Shown here piece by piece: positions 57,291-64,000 of a stretch of DNA of 64,000 bases (positions are counted from its first letter, which is position 1; the number at the start of each line of letters is the position of its first letter). Source of the DNA: Acidaminococcus sp. Lineage in GTDB: Bacteria > Bacillota > Negativicutes > Acidaminococcales > Acidaminococcaceae. The notes below the pieces were generated by a model. The model saw only the letters and a list, made by a program, of their open reading frames with translations, was not told the DNA's origin and searched no databases. Made by a program: the position numbers and the translations under genes. The DNA is taken from assembly GCA_022482815.1 (NCBI GenBank), contig JAKVOM010000001.1, forward strand, positions 1,818,946 to 1,882,945, read 5' to 3'.

Positions 57291-57760
57291 GCGTTTCAAC
57301 AAATCCATCAGAAACAATTAAAAAGTATTTGTGTCAATTGAGCATACGTTCCTAGACGGGGTGTATGCCTTTTTCGCAGCTTGGTTATTGCAGAGCGGCT
57401 AACTTCAGCAATCTGCTAACTGCTGTTATCTGCTTTAGGCTTTGCCCAATAATCTGCCCGCACTGTAGTACTAACCACTGTTACTTTCTGACCTGGCTAA
57501 AAGCCAATTGCCACAAGCTGAAGGCGCTTTTTGATTTTATTTTTTCCATGCTGCCGCAGGCCCGTCGCCAAAGGCGACCAAAGCTTTAATTCTGTCAAAC
57601 CGAAGGGTTGGCTATCTTCTACAATCTCCTTCCACGCAGTCAGAAGGAGATTGTAGAAGTGGTGGAGGATAGTTTTCTTCTTTTCGCGCGTCAGCGCCAA
57701 GGCTTTCCCTTGTCTTTACACCGCCTTCTCACTATCTTTCCCATTTTATTTTCTTCATGC
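57291..57760. repeat. Repeat remnants before the autotransporter
   Basis: CCATCAGAAACAATTAAAAAG is the far end of the structured repeat frame, here collapsed onto its terminator. GCATACG...TGTATGCC with a T-run at 57341-57376 is a second terminator-like hairpin, repeated at 62202. Then CTAACTGC/TATCTGC words, CAAACCGAAGGGTTGG and an AATCTCCTTCC/GGAAGGAGATT-like hairpin with GGTGGAGGATAG. No gene. Confidence 0.6.
57341..57376 (+). terminator. Terminator-like hairpin GCATACG/TGTATGC
   Basis: Short stem with T-run CTTTTTC; second copy at 62202-62238. No gene ends directly in front, so it may belong to the repeat. Confidence 0.55.
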
Positions 57761-57766
57761 TATAAT
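57761..57766 (+). promoter_or_regulatory. Possible -10 box for the autotransporter
   Basis: TATAAT about 145 bp before the start codon; the -35 region is weak. The long leader has no recognised element. Confidence 0.35.
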
Positions 57767-57910
57767 GTACTTAAGAATAAGGATAATTATTTTATTTAAT
57801 ATCTGAATTTTATGAATATTTAATGTTCCTATCGCAGCCAGTTCCCGGATTGTTGTGATAAGAAAACGAAAGATATTCGGGGAAAAATCTGGGAATAAGG
57901 GGAGGTTACT

Positions 57911-60900
57911 ATGCAAAATTTCACATCATCAGCTCAGAATAGACTTGCGCGGCTCGTTCTTTTGGCACTTTGTACGCCTATCCTGACGTATTCATGGATG
58001 GGCAGTACCATTCGGTCGGCCAGTGCGGCTTCTTATGACGAAACTAAAAACTTGGACGGTAGTGCAGTTTCGCAGGCTGCGGTTAGCAACTCTGGCGAGT
58101 TTAGCAGCAGCCCCTATGACTCTGTGAATCTTAAGGTGACGACAATCAGGCCCAGTGGTGGAACACTTATAGCCCAGAAATATTATGGGATTCGAAGCAA
58201 TCGCGATAGTGGTCAGACAATTGCTTCTGCCGGAACGAACGGCGTTTCGATTACGATGCGGGGAAATCCGAAGTTTGGAAGTTCTACCAGTTCTAAGAAT
58301 AGAGTGGTTCTGTTATCCGCTGAAAATGACAATAGCAAGATTGACCTTTCATCGTCTTCAGGTGACGTAACGCTGGCCATTCAGGATGCCAGTGATGGCA
58401 GTGGCAGTACTTCTGGATACAATAGGGGCACAATTATGGTTGCCAATGCCACTGGCGGAGCACAAATCTCGATTACCGGACAAAACACGAAAGCTGAAAT
58501 CATGGCGGAACCGCTGAATCATTCAGTGACTTTTACACAGGCATTGGGGTACAGTGCAGAGTCGGGCGGCCAAATTGCGGTTTCGTCCACAGCCGGCAAT
58601 AACGAAGTCACCATCTCCAAGATTGCCGAAAATCCCAGTCAAAATCCCGCAAATTATGGCATCAAGGCAACAGGAGCAAACAGTTCTGTATCGCTGACGG
58701 CAGATAACGGCGGAAACTTTGTGACTCTTTCAGGCACCGGAACAGGTACGGCTGAGACGACACTAATCGGGCTCAGTACATATGATTCAAATTTGCAGCC
58801 AAATTCGCAGCCAAACTCCGACGTCAGCATTACGCTGTCAGGGCAGGAGAACCGGTTAACCGCAAACTATACCGGTGATAATTCTACAGGTTCCGTTACC
58901 GGTATTGAAGCGGGCCGCAAGAGCAATATTTTACTCCATGCTACGTCCAGAGATAATGTAATCCAGGTAAGTACAACGAGCAGCTCTGCTGCGTACGGCA
59001 TTTCAGCAAGAGGCAGAGGCACGCAGTATACGAACATAGAAAGTACTGTTACACTGACTGCTGACGAGGGAAATAACTGCATCGAAGCAGAAAGCGGATA
59101 TGAGACAGTTACTTATGGCATTAACGCCTCCTTTGGGGCTAATGTGGAGCTGCAGGCACCTAACGGTGAAAACACGGTGTATGCGAAAAATGGTTATGCC
59201 GGTATTTACTGCGGTAGCAACAGGGGAGATGTTGCGAACGTCACCCTGGAAGGCCTGAATAACGATATCAAGGCAGACGGAACTCTGAACGGTGGCACAG
59301 GAATCTGGGCCCTGGACAAGGGGAAGGTTACTGTCCATGCGACGAATCAAAACACCATCTACGGATCCCAAGACGGTATTCGTTCTTTCGCTAACAGAAG
59401 CGAAAACGCGGACAAAACGGACGTTACCGTAACGTCCGATACCGGAACTAATGAGATTTCCGGCGAGGTGAACGGCATTTATGCCTGGAAGGGAACGGTT
59501 GAAGTCGGCAGTAATTCCGGCAGTAACGAAATTTCCGGCGGGTCGGATGGCATTTATGCCTGGAAGGGAACGGTTGAAGTCAGCAGTAATTCCGGCAATA
59601 ATCAAATTTCCGGCGGGTCGGATGGCATTTATGTCTGGCAGGGAACGGTTGAAGTCAGCAGTAATTCCGGCAATAATCAGATTTCCGGCGGTTCGAACGG
59701 CATTTATGCCTGGGAGGGAACAGTTGAAGTCAGCGGTGATTCCGGCAATAATCAGATTTCCGGCGATACGAATGGCATTTATACCGAGCAGGGGACGGTC
59801 GAAGTTAGCACTGACTCCGGCAACAGCCAGATTTCCGGCGGTTCGAACGGCATTTATGCTCAGCAGGGAACGGTTGAAGTCAGCACTGCTTCCGGCAGCA
59901 ATGTGATTTCTGGCGGTGAAAGAGCCATTCTGGCCGTATCAAAACCTTATTATTATGGTGATTATTTTACGGCTGACACAGACACTTCTGTAACAATCAA
60001 CGGGCAGTCCGATTTGTCTTCCTCCGGGGATGCCGTGATTGAAAGTTCTTCCGTAGATGACCCCGTGGCGACTACCGTGACTGTGAACTACGCCGGTACG
60101 AGCAAGATTACAGGCAACATCCTGGCTCATGGCGGCGGAAGCGTCAAGATTGCGCCGCAGACAGATTCAGGCACGGTGACCATGAATGGTAATCTGTTCT
60201 CCTACGATGTGTCTGGGGAATATGCCGATAACCAGAACAACTACCATGGCGGTACCATCGATACGGCGCTGACAAGCGGCAGTGTCATGACCGGGATGGC
60301 GGATACAGGCGTCATCGGCAGTACGAATGGAATCGGCGTCATAAACCTTGATATGACGGGAACGGCCCTTTGGATGATGACAACTTCCAGTGCTGTGACA
60401 AATCTTACGGGCAGCGGCGGTACAGTCCATTTCGTCAATGGCGGTGACAGCCTGCAGATTACGGGCGCTGTTTCGGGAAGCCATACGTTTGATATGGATC
60501 TTTCCTATGCGGATAAAACGCATAGTGATATGCTCTACGCCACGACGGGCACGAGCGACCATCAGACGCTGAATGTCAAGAACCTGCAGCAGCTTAACAG
60601 CGAAATGGATGACGGCGATGCTGTCCGTTATGCAACGGTGCAGTCGGATGCCGGCGGAGGCTTTCTGGGCAATGATTACGTCATTGTCAATGGTCTCTAC
60701 AATGACACGCTGACGACGGAATACCGCACGGTATCTTCCGATCCCAACCGCTCGGATACCTATGATGCGGCCCTTGATGCGGCTTATGGTCTGGATGATT
60801 CGACGAACATCTACCTCGTCAAGCAGGAAACATTGAATGACGGTGCTTTGACGCCGGAAAAGAACCGCGACCTTAACTGGCGCTACATGACGACACTGGA

Positions 60901-61795
60901 TACCTTCACGAAGCGTGATGGTCAGTCCCAATATTTCACGGATGACGGTAAGCGCGGCGGCTGGGTACGCCTGGGCTACCGCAACCTGGGCGTCGACGGC
61001 ATCGGCGAACTGGACGGAAATACGTACGAACTGGGCTGGACGACGATTTCCCGTCAGAATGACGAACGGAAACATCGCTTCAGCGCGTCGGTAGCTTACG
61101 GCAAACCGAAAGGCCACTTCGAGGGTTACGGCGGCGACTTGACGGTGCTTGACTTCTCTGTCAACCTCTACGATACGCATGAATATTATCCGTCCGCTGA
61201 GGAACTTGCCAATAAGCCGGAGTGGAAGAAAGCATCCCACGCTTACTGGGATAACTATCTGAAGTACCATCATGTAAAGACCGAGTATGACGCCTATGAT
61301 CACTCCGTCGGTACAAAGTACTCCGGAGATTATGACCAGGATGTCTGGAACCTCTCTACCGAGTATGGTCATAAGCTTATGATGAATGAAGACTGGTTCT
61401 GGGTACCGCAGGCACAGCTGCAGCTCTCTTATTTGGGCAGCTATGATTATGTCGACTCCCAGGGCCTCCACGTTGACGGCGACCACGACTGGAGCCTTAT
61501 CGGGCGTCTGGGCTTTGACATTGTCCGTGATATCCACGACAGCCGTGACAGCAAGATTTACTTCAAAGCATCGCTGCTCCATGAATTCCTCGACGGTAAT
61601 GATGTCACCGTTCGCTACGGCAGCGACCGTTACCTCAGCGAAGGCGACCAGAGCGGCACCTGGGGTGTCGTAGGCCTGGGCTACAGCAGCAAGATTGGTA
61701 AGGAACAGTACTTCTATATTGACGCAGAAAGGTACTTTGGCAACGATTTTGACAGAACTTACGATATTCGTGCGGGAATTAACTGGAAGTTTTAG
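57911..61795 (+). CDS. Autotransporter adhesin-like outer-membrane protein (type V secretion)
   Basis: 1294 residues. GGGGAGG precedes the ATG. Signal peptide: basic start, hydrophobic LVLLALCTPILTYSWMG, cleavage near SASA (about residue 38). The passenger (about 40-1000) is rich in Ser, Gly, Asn and Thr with many short V-x-V/I-x-G strands, as in a beta-helix. Residues about 513-672 contain six exact-length 25-residue repeats (NQISGGSxGIYxWxGTVEVSS pattern). The last ~280 residues (from RGGWVRLGYRNLG) form the autotransporter barrel: alternating aromatic strands and the terminal Phe in GINWKF, the outer-membrane insertion signal. No protease motif was seen in the passenger. Probable adhesin or surface layer protein; it proves a double-membrane host. 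Confidence 0.92.
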   Translation: MQNFTSSAQNRLARLVLLALCTPILTYSWMGSTIRSASAASYDETKNLDGSAVSQAAVSNSGEFSSSPYDSVNLKVTTIRPSGGTLIAQKYYGIRSNRDSGQTIASAGTNGVSITMRGNPKFGSSTSSKNRVVLLSAENDNSKIDLSSSSGDVTLAIQDASDGSGSTSGYNRGTIMVANATGGAQISITGQNTKAEIMAEPLNHSVTFTQALGYSAESGGQIAVSSTAGNNEVTISKIAENPSQNPANYGIKATGANSSVSLTADNGGNFVTLSGTGTGTAETTLIGLSTYDSNLQPNSQPNSDVSITLSGQENRLTANYTGDNSTGSVTGIEAGRKSNILLHATSRDNVIQVSTTSSSAAYGISARGRGTQYTNIESTVTLTADEGNNCIEAESGYETVTYGINASFGANVELQAPNGENTVYAKNGYAGIYCGSNRGDVANVTLEGLNNDIKADGTLNGGTGIWALDKGKVTVHATNQNTIYGSQDGIRSFANRSENADKTDVTVTSDTGTNEISGEVNGIYAWKGTVEVGSNSGSNEISGGSDGIYAWKGTVEVSSNSGNNQISGGSDGIYVWQGTVEVSSNSGNNQISGGSNGIYAWEGTVEVSGDSGNNQISGDTNGIYTEQGTVEVSTDSGNSQISGGSNGIYAQQGTVEVSTASGSNVISGGERAILAVSKPYYYGDYFTADTDTSVTINGQSDLSSSGDAVIESSSVDDPVATTVTVNYAGTSKITGNILAHGGGSVKIAPQTDSGTVTMNGNLFSYDVSGEYADNQNNYHGGTIDTALTSGSVMTGMADTGVIGSTNGIGVINLDMTGTALWMMTTSSAVTNLTGSGGTVHFVNGGDSLQITGAVSGSHTFDMDLSYADKTHSDMLYATTGTSDHQTLNVKNLQQLNSEMDDGDAVRYATVQSDAGGGFLGNDYVIVNGLYNDTLTTEYRTVSSDPNRSDTYDAALDAAYGLDDSTNIYLVKQETLNDGALTPEKNRDLNWRYMTTLDTFTKRDGQSQYFTDDGKRGGWVRLGYRNLGVDGIGELDGNTYELGWTTISRQNDERKHRFSASVAYGKPKGHFEGYGGDLTVLDFSVNLYDTHEYYPSAEELANKPEWKKASHAYWDNYLKYHHVKTEYDAYDHSVGTKYSGDYDQDVWNLSTEYGHKLMMNEDWFWVPQAQLQLSYLGSYDYVDSQGLHVDGDHDWSLIGRLGFDIVRDIHDSRDSKIYFKASLLHEFLDGNDVTVRYGSDRYLSEGDQSGTWGVVGLGYSSKIGKEQYFYIDAERYFGNDFDRTYDIRAGINWKF
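59450..59925 (+). repeat. 75-bp tandem repeats in the autotransporter passenger
   Basis: GGCATTTAT recurs exactly every 75 bp (59474, 59549, 59624, 59699, 59774, 59849), six units coding 25 residues each. In-frame changes in unit number would lengthen or shorten the passenger. Confidence 0.9.
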
Positions 61796-61802
61796 TTAAA
61801 GG

Positions 61803-61863
61803 CACCTGGCCCAATAGAGTCCTCGACATGTCTCGGGCGTCTATTGGGCCAGAGCTTTTTCTA
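61803..61863 (+). terminator. Terminator of the autotransporter gene, conserved core
   Basis: TGGCCCAATAGA pairs with TCTATTGGGCCA, interior CTCGACATGTCTCGG, then GAGCTTTTT. It is also the first module of the structured repeat that follows. Confidence 0.9.
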
Positions 61864-61912
61864 AGGAAACTTTTTTTGCCCGGCGCAGAAATATGGGCGC
61901 ACCTGCTGTGTC

Positions 61913-61974
61913 AGGCGGTCGCGTGACCCATCGAGGTACTATTTGTGTACATCTTCTGGGCCCCGCGACCGCCT
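61913..61974. repeat. 17-bp-stem hairpin with conserved loop, member 4
   Basis: AGGCGGTCGCGTGACCC pairs with GGGCCCCGCGACCGCCT (two G-T pairs). The stem shares almost no bases with members 1 and 3, but the loop keeps TACTATTTGTGTA (reverse complement of TACACAAATAGTA). Confidence 0.75.
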
Positions 61975-61977
61975 TTT

Positions 61978-62140
61978 AGGGAACTGATGACTAAATGAGA
62001 TGTGCCAGATTCATGTAGATGCACTGTATCTCTCTAGGCGACAAAACGATGATTTACCGGGTGTAAGTCAAGTTTTGTCAACAACGAGAGATCAGCGCAG
62101 ATGCATGAAGATGGTGCGTTGAATTAGTCATCGGTTCCCT
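61978..62140. repeat. Long imperfect hairpin element, member 6
   Basis: Ends AGGGAACTGATGACTAA against TTAGTCATCGGTTCCCT; apex TTTACCGGGTGTAAG. Confidence 0.75.
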
Positions 62141-62201
62141 GACATCTGCACCCATCTTCTGTGCCGTTCACAAAAAGAAAATAAAAAGAGGTGTGTTATC
62201 A

Positions 62202-62238
62202 TGGCATACGTTTCTTAATGGAGTGTATGCCTTTTTCT
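62202..62238 (+). terminator. Terminator-like hairpin GGCATACG/TGTATGCC
   Basis: Stem followed by TTTTTC; duplicate of 57341-57376, again at the far border of a structured repeat. Confidence 0.6.
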
Positions 62239-62700
62239 TTTTGAACTAAACGAAAATAAAAGCACCAGCCCTCAGCCCTCTTGTTTTTTGTAAAAAAATA
62301 AGAGGGAGGGACCGCTTGCGGTGGGTATTCAGTCGGACAACAGGAATTGGCCCGATAGCAACGCTGTAAAATTCAAACCAACACCCCAATTGAGGCAGTA
62401 GAGACCCTCTTCGACGTCGCTTAAGTTAAGCCAAACCGTAAGGTTTGGAATTCCTCTGGGACCTCCTTTCAAGCCGCCATGCGGCTTCGAAAGGAGGAGG
62501 GGCCACGAAGTGGCGGAGGATAGCTTCTTTTCCGTCCGTTCGGAAGGAGGAAGGACCACGAAGTGGGGGAGGAAAGTAAGTTAAGGAAAACCGCTTGCGG
62601 TGGAGGGATAGCTTCTTTTTTTCCCGTCGCCGAAGGCGGCCACAGCTTCCCAGCTTTCTTTCCGCGCGAAGCGCCAAGGCTTCCCGGCCTCGGCCGGGCC
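62239..62700. repeat. Dispersed hairpin modules before the dehydrogenase gene
   Basis: GCGGTGGGTATTCAGTCGG, GAGACCCTCTTCGACGTCGC (a half copy that breaks off), CAAACCGTAAGGTTTGG, two CCTTTC/GAAAGG hairpins and GCGGTGGAGGGATAGC. Same families as at 6230-6600. No gene. Confidence 0.6.
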
Positions 62701-62818
62701 AAACTTCACAAAATCTTCACATCCTCTTTCATTGACAGGGAGTTACTACCGGATGCTACACTGCAGGTAAAGGTGAACGAAAGGCTTGATTTTATCAGTC
62801 TCAAGGGGGTTGTTATTT

Positions 62819-63646
62819 ATGAGTGAAGTATGGTTTATTACAGGCGCGGGCCGGGGATTCGGCCGTGCTTTTGCAGAGGAAGCAGTCAAAAGGGGCCATC
62901 TTGTTATTGCCGGACTGCGCCACATTCCGGAAGATGATGCATTCTTCAAAAATAAAGACGTGCTGCCGGTTCGGATGGATGTCACAAAGCCGGAAGAAGT
63001 AAAGGCTGCGGTGCAGGAAGGCATCAAATTTTTCGGCCGGATTGATGTGCTTGTCAATAATGCCGGCTTCGGCATGACGGGTGCGTTTGAGGAAACGAGT
63101 GATGAAGATCTGCGAAAACTTTTTGAAACGGACTATTTCGGCGTTGTCAATGTGACCCGGGAAGTACTGCCAATCATGAGAAAACAGCAGTCCGGCAAAA
63201 TCTTTAACGTATCTTCCCAGGGCGGCGTCATGGGATTTGCCGGCAGCAGTGCCTATTGTGCCGCTAAATTTGCTGTTGTCGGCCTCTCCGAGGTGCTCCG
63301 TCAGGAACTGGCCCCATTCCACATTGATGTGGCGGCGGTTTGCCCCGGCTCTTTCCGGACGGATTTCCGCAAAGCAAATTCTATGCACGATGTATCCCTC
63401 AAAATTGATGCGTATAACGATACGGCCGTGCGAAAGGCAGGAGACTTCCTGCATGTCAACCGGAGCAATCAGAGCGGAGATCCGAAGAAAGCGGCTGTCT
63501 TCCTCTGTGACATGGCGGCAAAGGATACACTTCCTTCCCGGATCTATATCGGTGAAAGATGCTGCCGCGAAGTAAAGGACATGCTTTATGGACAGATTAA
63601 GGACATCGAATCTTATGAAGAAGCTTCTTCAAAGACCGATTTTTAA
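62819..63646 (+). CDS. Short-chain dehydrogenase/reductase (SDR)
   Basis: 275 residues from the ATG at 62819, preceded by AAGGGGG; an upstream in-frame ATG at 62786 has no ribosome-binding site. Classical SDR: cofactor loop FITGAGRGFGRAF near residue 6 (TGxxxGxG), Arg at the end of the second strand (AGLRH, hinting at NADPH), MDVTKPEEV near 51, VLVNNAGFG near 78, catalytic Ser in IFNVSSQGG near 131 and YCAAK near 149 (Tyr-x-x-x-Lys), then VCPGSFRTDF. Cytosolic oxidoreductase; substrate unknown. The next gene starts inside its 3' end. Confidence 0.9.
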   Translation: MSEVWFITGAGRGFGRAFAEEAVKRGHLVIAGLRHIPEDDAFFKNKDVLPVRMDVTKPEEVKAAVQEGIKFFGRIDVLVNNAGFGMTGAFEETSDEDLRKLFETDYFGVVNVTREVLPIMRKQQSGKIFNVSSQGGVMGFAGSSAYCAAKFAVVGLSEVLRQELAPFHIDVAAVCPGSFRTDFRKANSMHDVSLKIDAYNDTAVRKAGDFLHVNRSNQSGDPKKAAVFLCDMAAKDTLPSRIYIGERCCREVKDMLYGQIKDIESYEEASSKTDF

Positions 63647-64000
63647 GGCTGCCTTGAGGCTTTTGATGTTAAGTACATTTATGCTTAGCCTCACTGCCTG
63701 CGCCCAGCAGCCTGCGGGTTTCGGAAATTCACAGGAGGGAAAGAAGGACACGACGATGAATTCAGCAAATCATCCTTATATGGCAGAGACCAAAATCCAG
63801 AATGTCGCGTCCGATCCCGTATTTCAGGGAAAGGGCAGACTGATTTTCCCGCTCTACAGGACGATTCCTTCCGGTGCAGCGCTTTCTGATATGGGAGATT
63901 ACCTGCCCTGGTATTCCAATATCCGTACGGATGTGACCACAGCGGTGCTGAACCGGCTCAAAGAGGATGCTGCCGCAGGCAAGCAGGTCATTTATCCTTT
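63615..64000 (+). CDS. Putative secreted lipoprotein, 3'-truncated by window
   Basis: Frame from ATG 63615 is open to the window end (128 codons visible). It overlaps the SDR gene by 32 bp. Lipoprotein signal: basic start, hydrophobic RLLMLSTFMLSLTAC with lipobox LTAC and Cys29. The following GKGRLIFPLYRTIPSGAALSDM and DYLPWYSNIRTDVTTAVLNRL look like the start of a secreted alpha/beta-hydrolase-type enzyme, but no active-site motif is visible before the window ends, so I leave the function open. The ATG choice is supported by the lipobox only. Confidence 0.65.
   Translation, partial: MKKLLQRPIFKAALRLLMLSTFMLSLTACAQQPAGFGNSQEGKKDTTMNSANHPYMAETKIQNVASDPVFQGKGRLIFPLYRTIPSGAALSDMGDYLPWYSNIRTDVTTAVLNRLKEDAAAGKQVIYP

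Larger units (their letters stand above)
61803..62196 (+). repeat. Composite structured repeat with one nested long hairpin
   Basis: Reverse orientation relative to the 7- and 22-kb copies, here running away from the autotransporter: GA-core terminator, CTAAGGAAACTTTTTTT, CGGCGCAGAAATATGGGCGC, the 17-bp-stem hairpin (61913-61974), the long hairpin (61978-62140), CTGCACCCATCTTCTGTGCCG and AAAAAGAGGTGTG. No gene. Confidence 0.75.

Overview
The window looks like the chromosome of a Gram-negative Firmicute (class Negativicutes; an Acidaminococcus-like genus is my best guess, by inference only). Firmicute traits are strong AGGAGG ribosome-binding sites, a PyrR-type attenuator in front of the pyr operon and a pyrK/pyrD pair. 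The outer membrane is shown by a 1294-residue autotransporter with a C-terminal barrel ending in Phe.

Layout. 1-3.2 kb: Trk potassium uptake (trkA partial, trkH) and a small acidic protein. 3.8-6.1 kb, minus strand: an orphan metQ lipoprotein and a flavin-reductase-like/HxlR pair. 7.3-12 kb: a compact type IV pilus/type II secretion-like cluster (PilC/GspF-like protein with an apparent ATT start, four prepilin-like proteins, one unknown) plus a secreted protein with a chagasin-like domain. 13-14.5 kb: an IS110-family element whose ends can be set exactly because it interrupts a repeat that is intact elsewhere in the window; its upstream region folds like a bridge RNA. 15.2-18.2 kb: a secreted DUF4127 protein and an M20 amidohydrolase. 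19.1-20.4 kb: two head-to-tail 666-bp group II introns without a reverse transcriptase. 20.9 kb: LysE-type exporter. 22-31.7 kb: pyrB-pyrC-carA-carB-pyrK-pyrD-pyrF-pyrE, a full path from bicarbonate, glutamine and aspartate to UMP. 32.5-40.8 kb: complete type I-C cas operon (cas3-5-8c-7-4-1-2). 40.9-54.9 kb: one very large CRISPR array, about 190 near-perfect repeats plus about 17 mostly decayed ones at the distal end. 55.6-61.8 kb: bicupin, two tiny proteins and the autotransporter. 62.8-64 kb: a short-chain dehydrogenase and a partial lipoprotein.

Gene-poor stretches are filled with modular dispersed repeats. Many are hairpins whose stems change sequence between copies while pairing is kept: a 17-bp stem with a conserved TACAAAAATAGTA-type loop, a ~164-bp hairpin with apex TTACCGGGYGTAA, and a terminator-like hairpin with core YTCRRCWKGYCTCRS. 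They nest inside one another and are hit by IS110 and the group II introns. This modular structured-repeat system, the readable bridge RNA and the tandem ORF-less introns are the most unusual items. Repeat counts and homologies are by eye; no database search was run.
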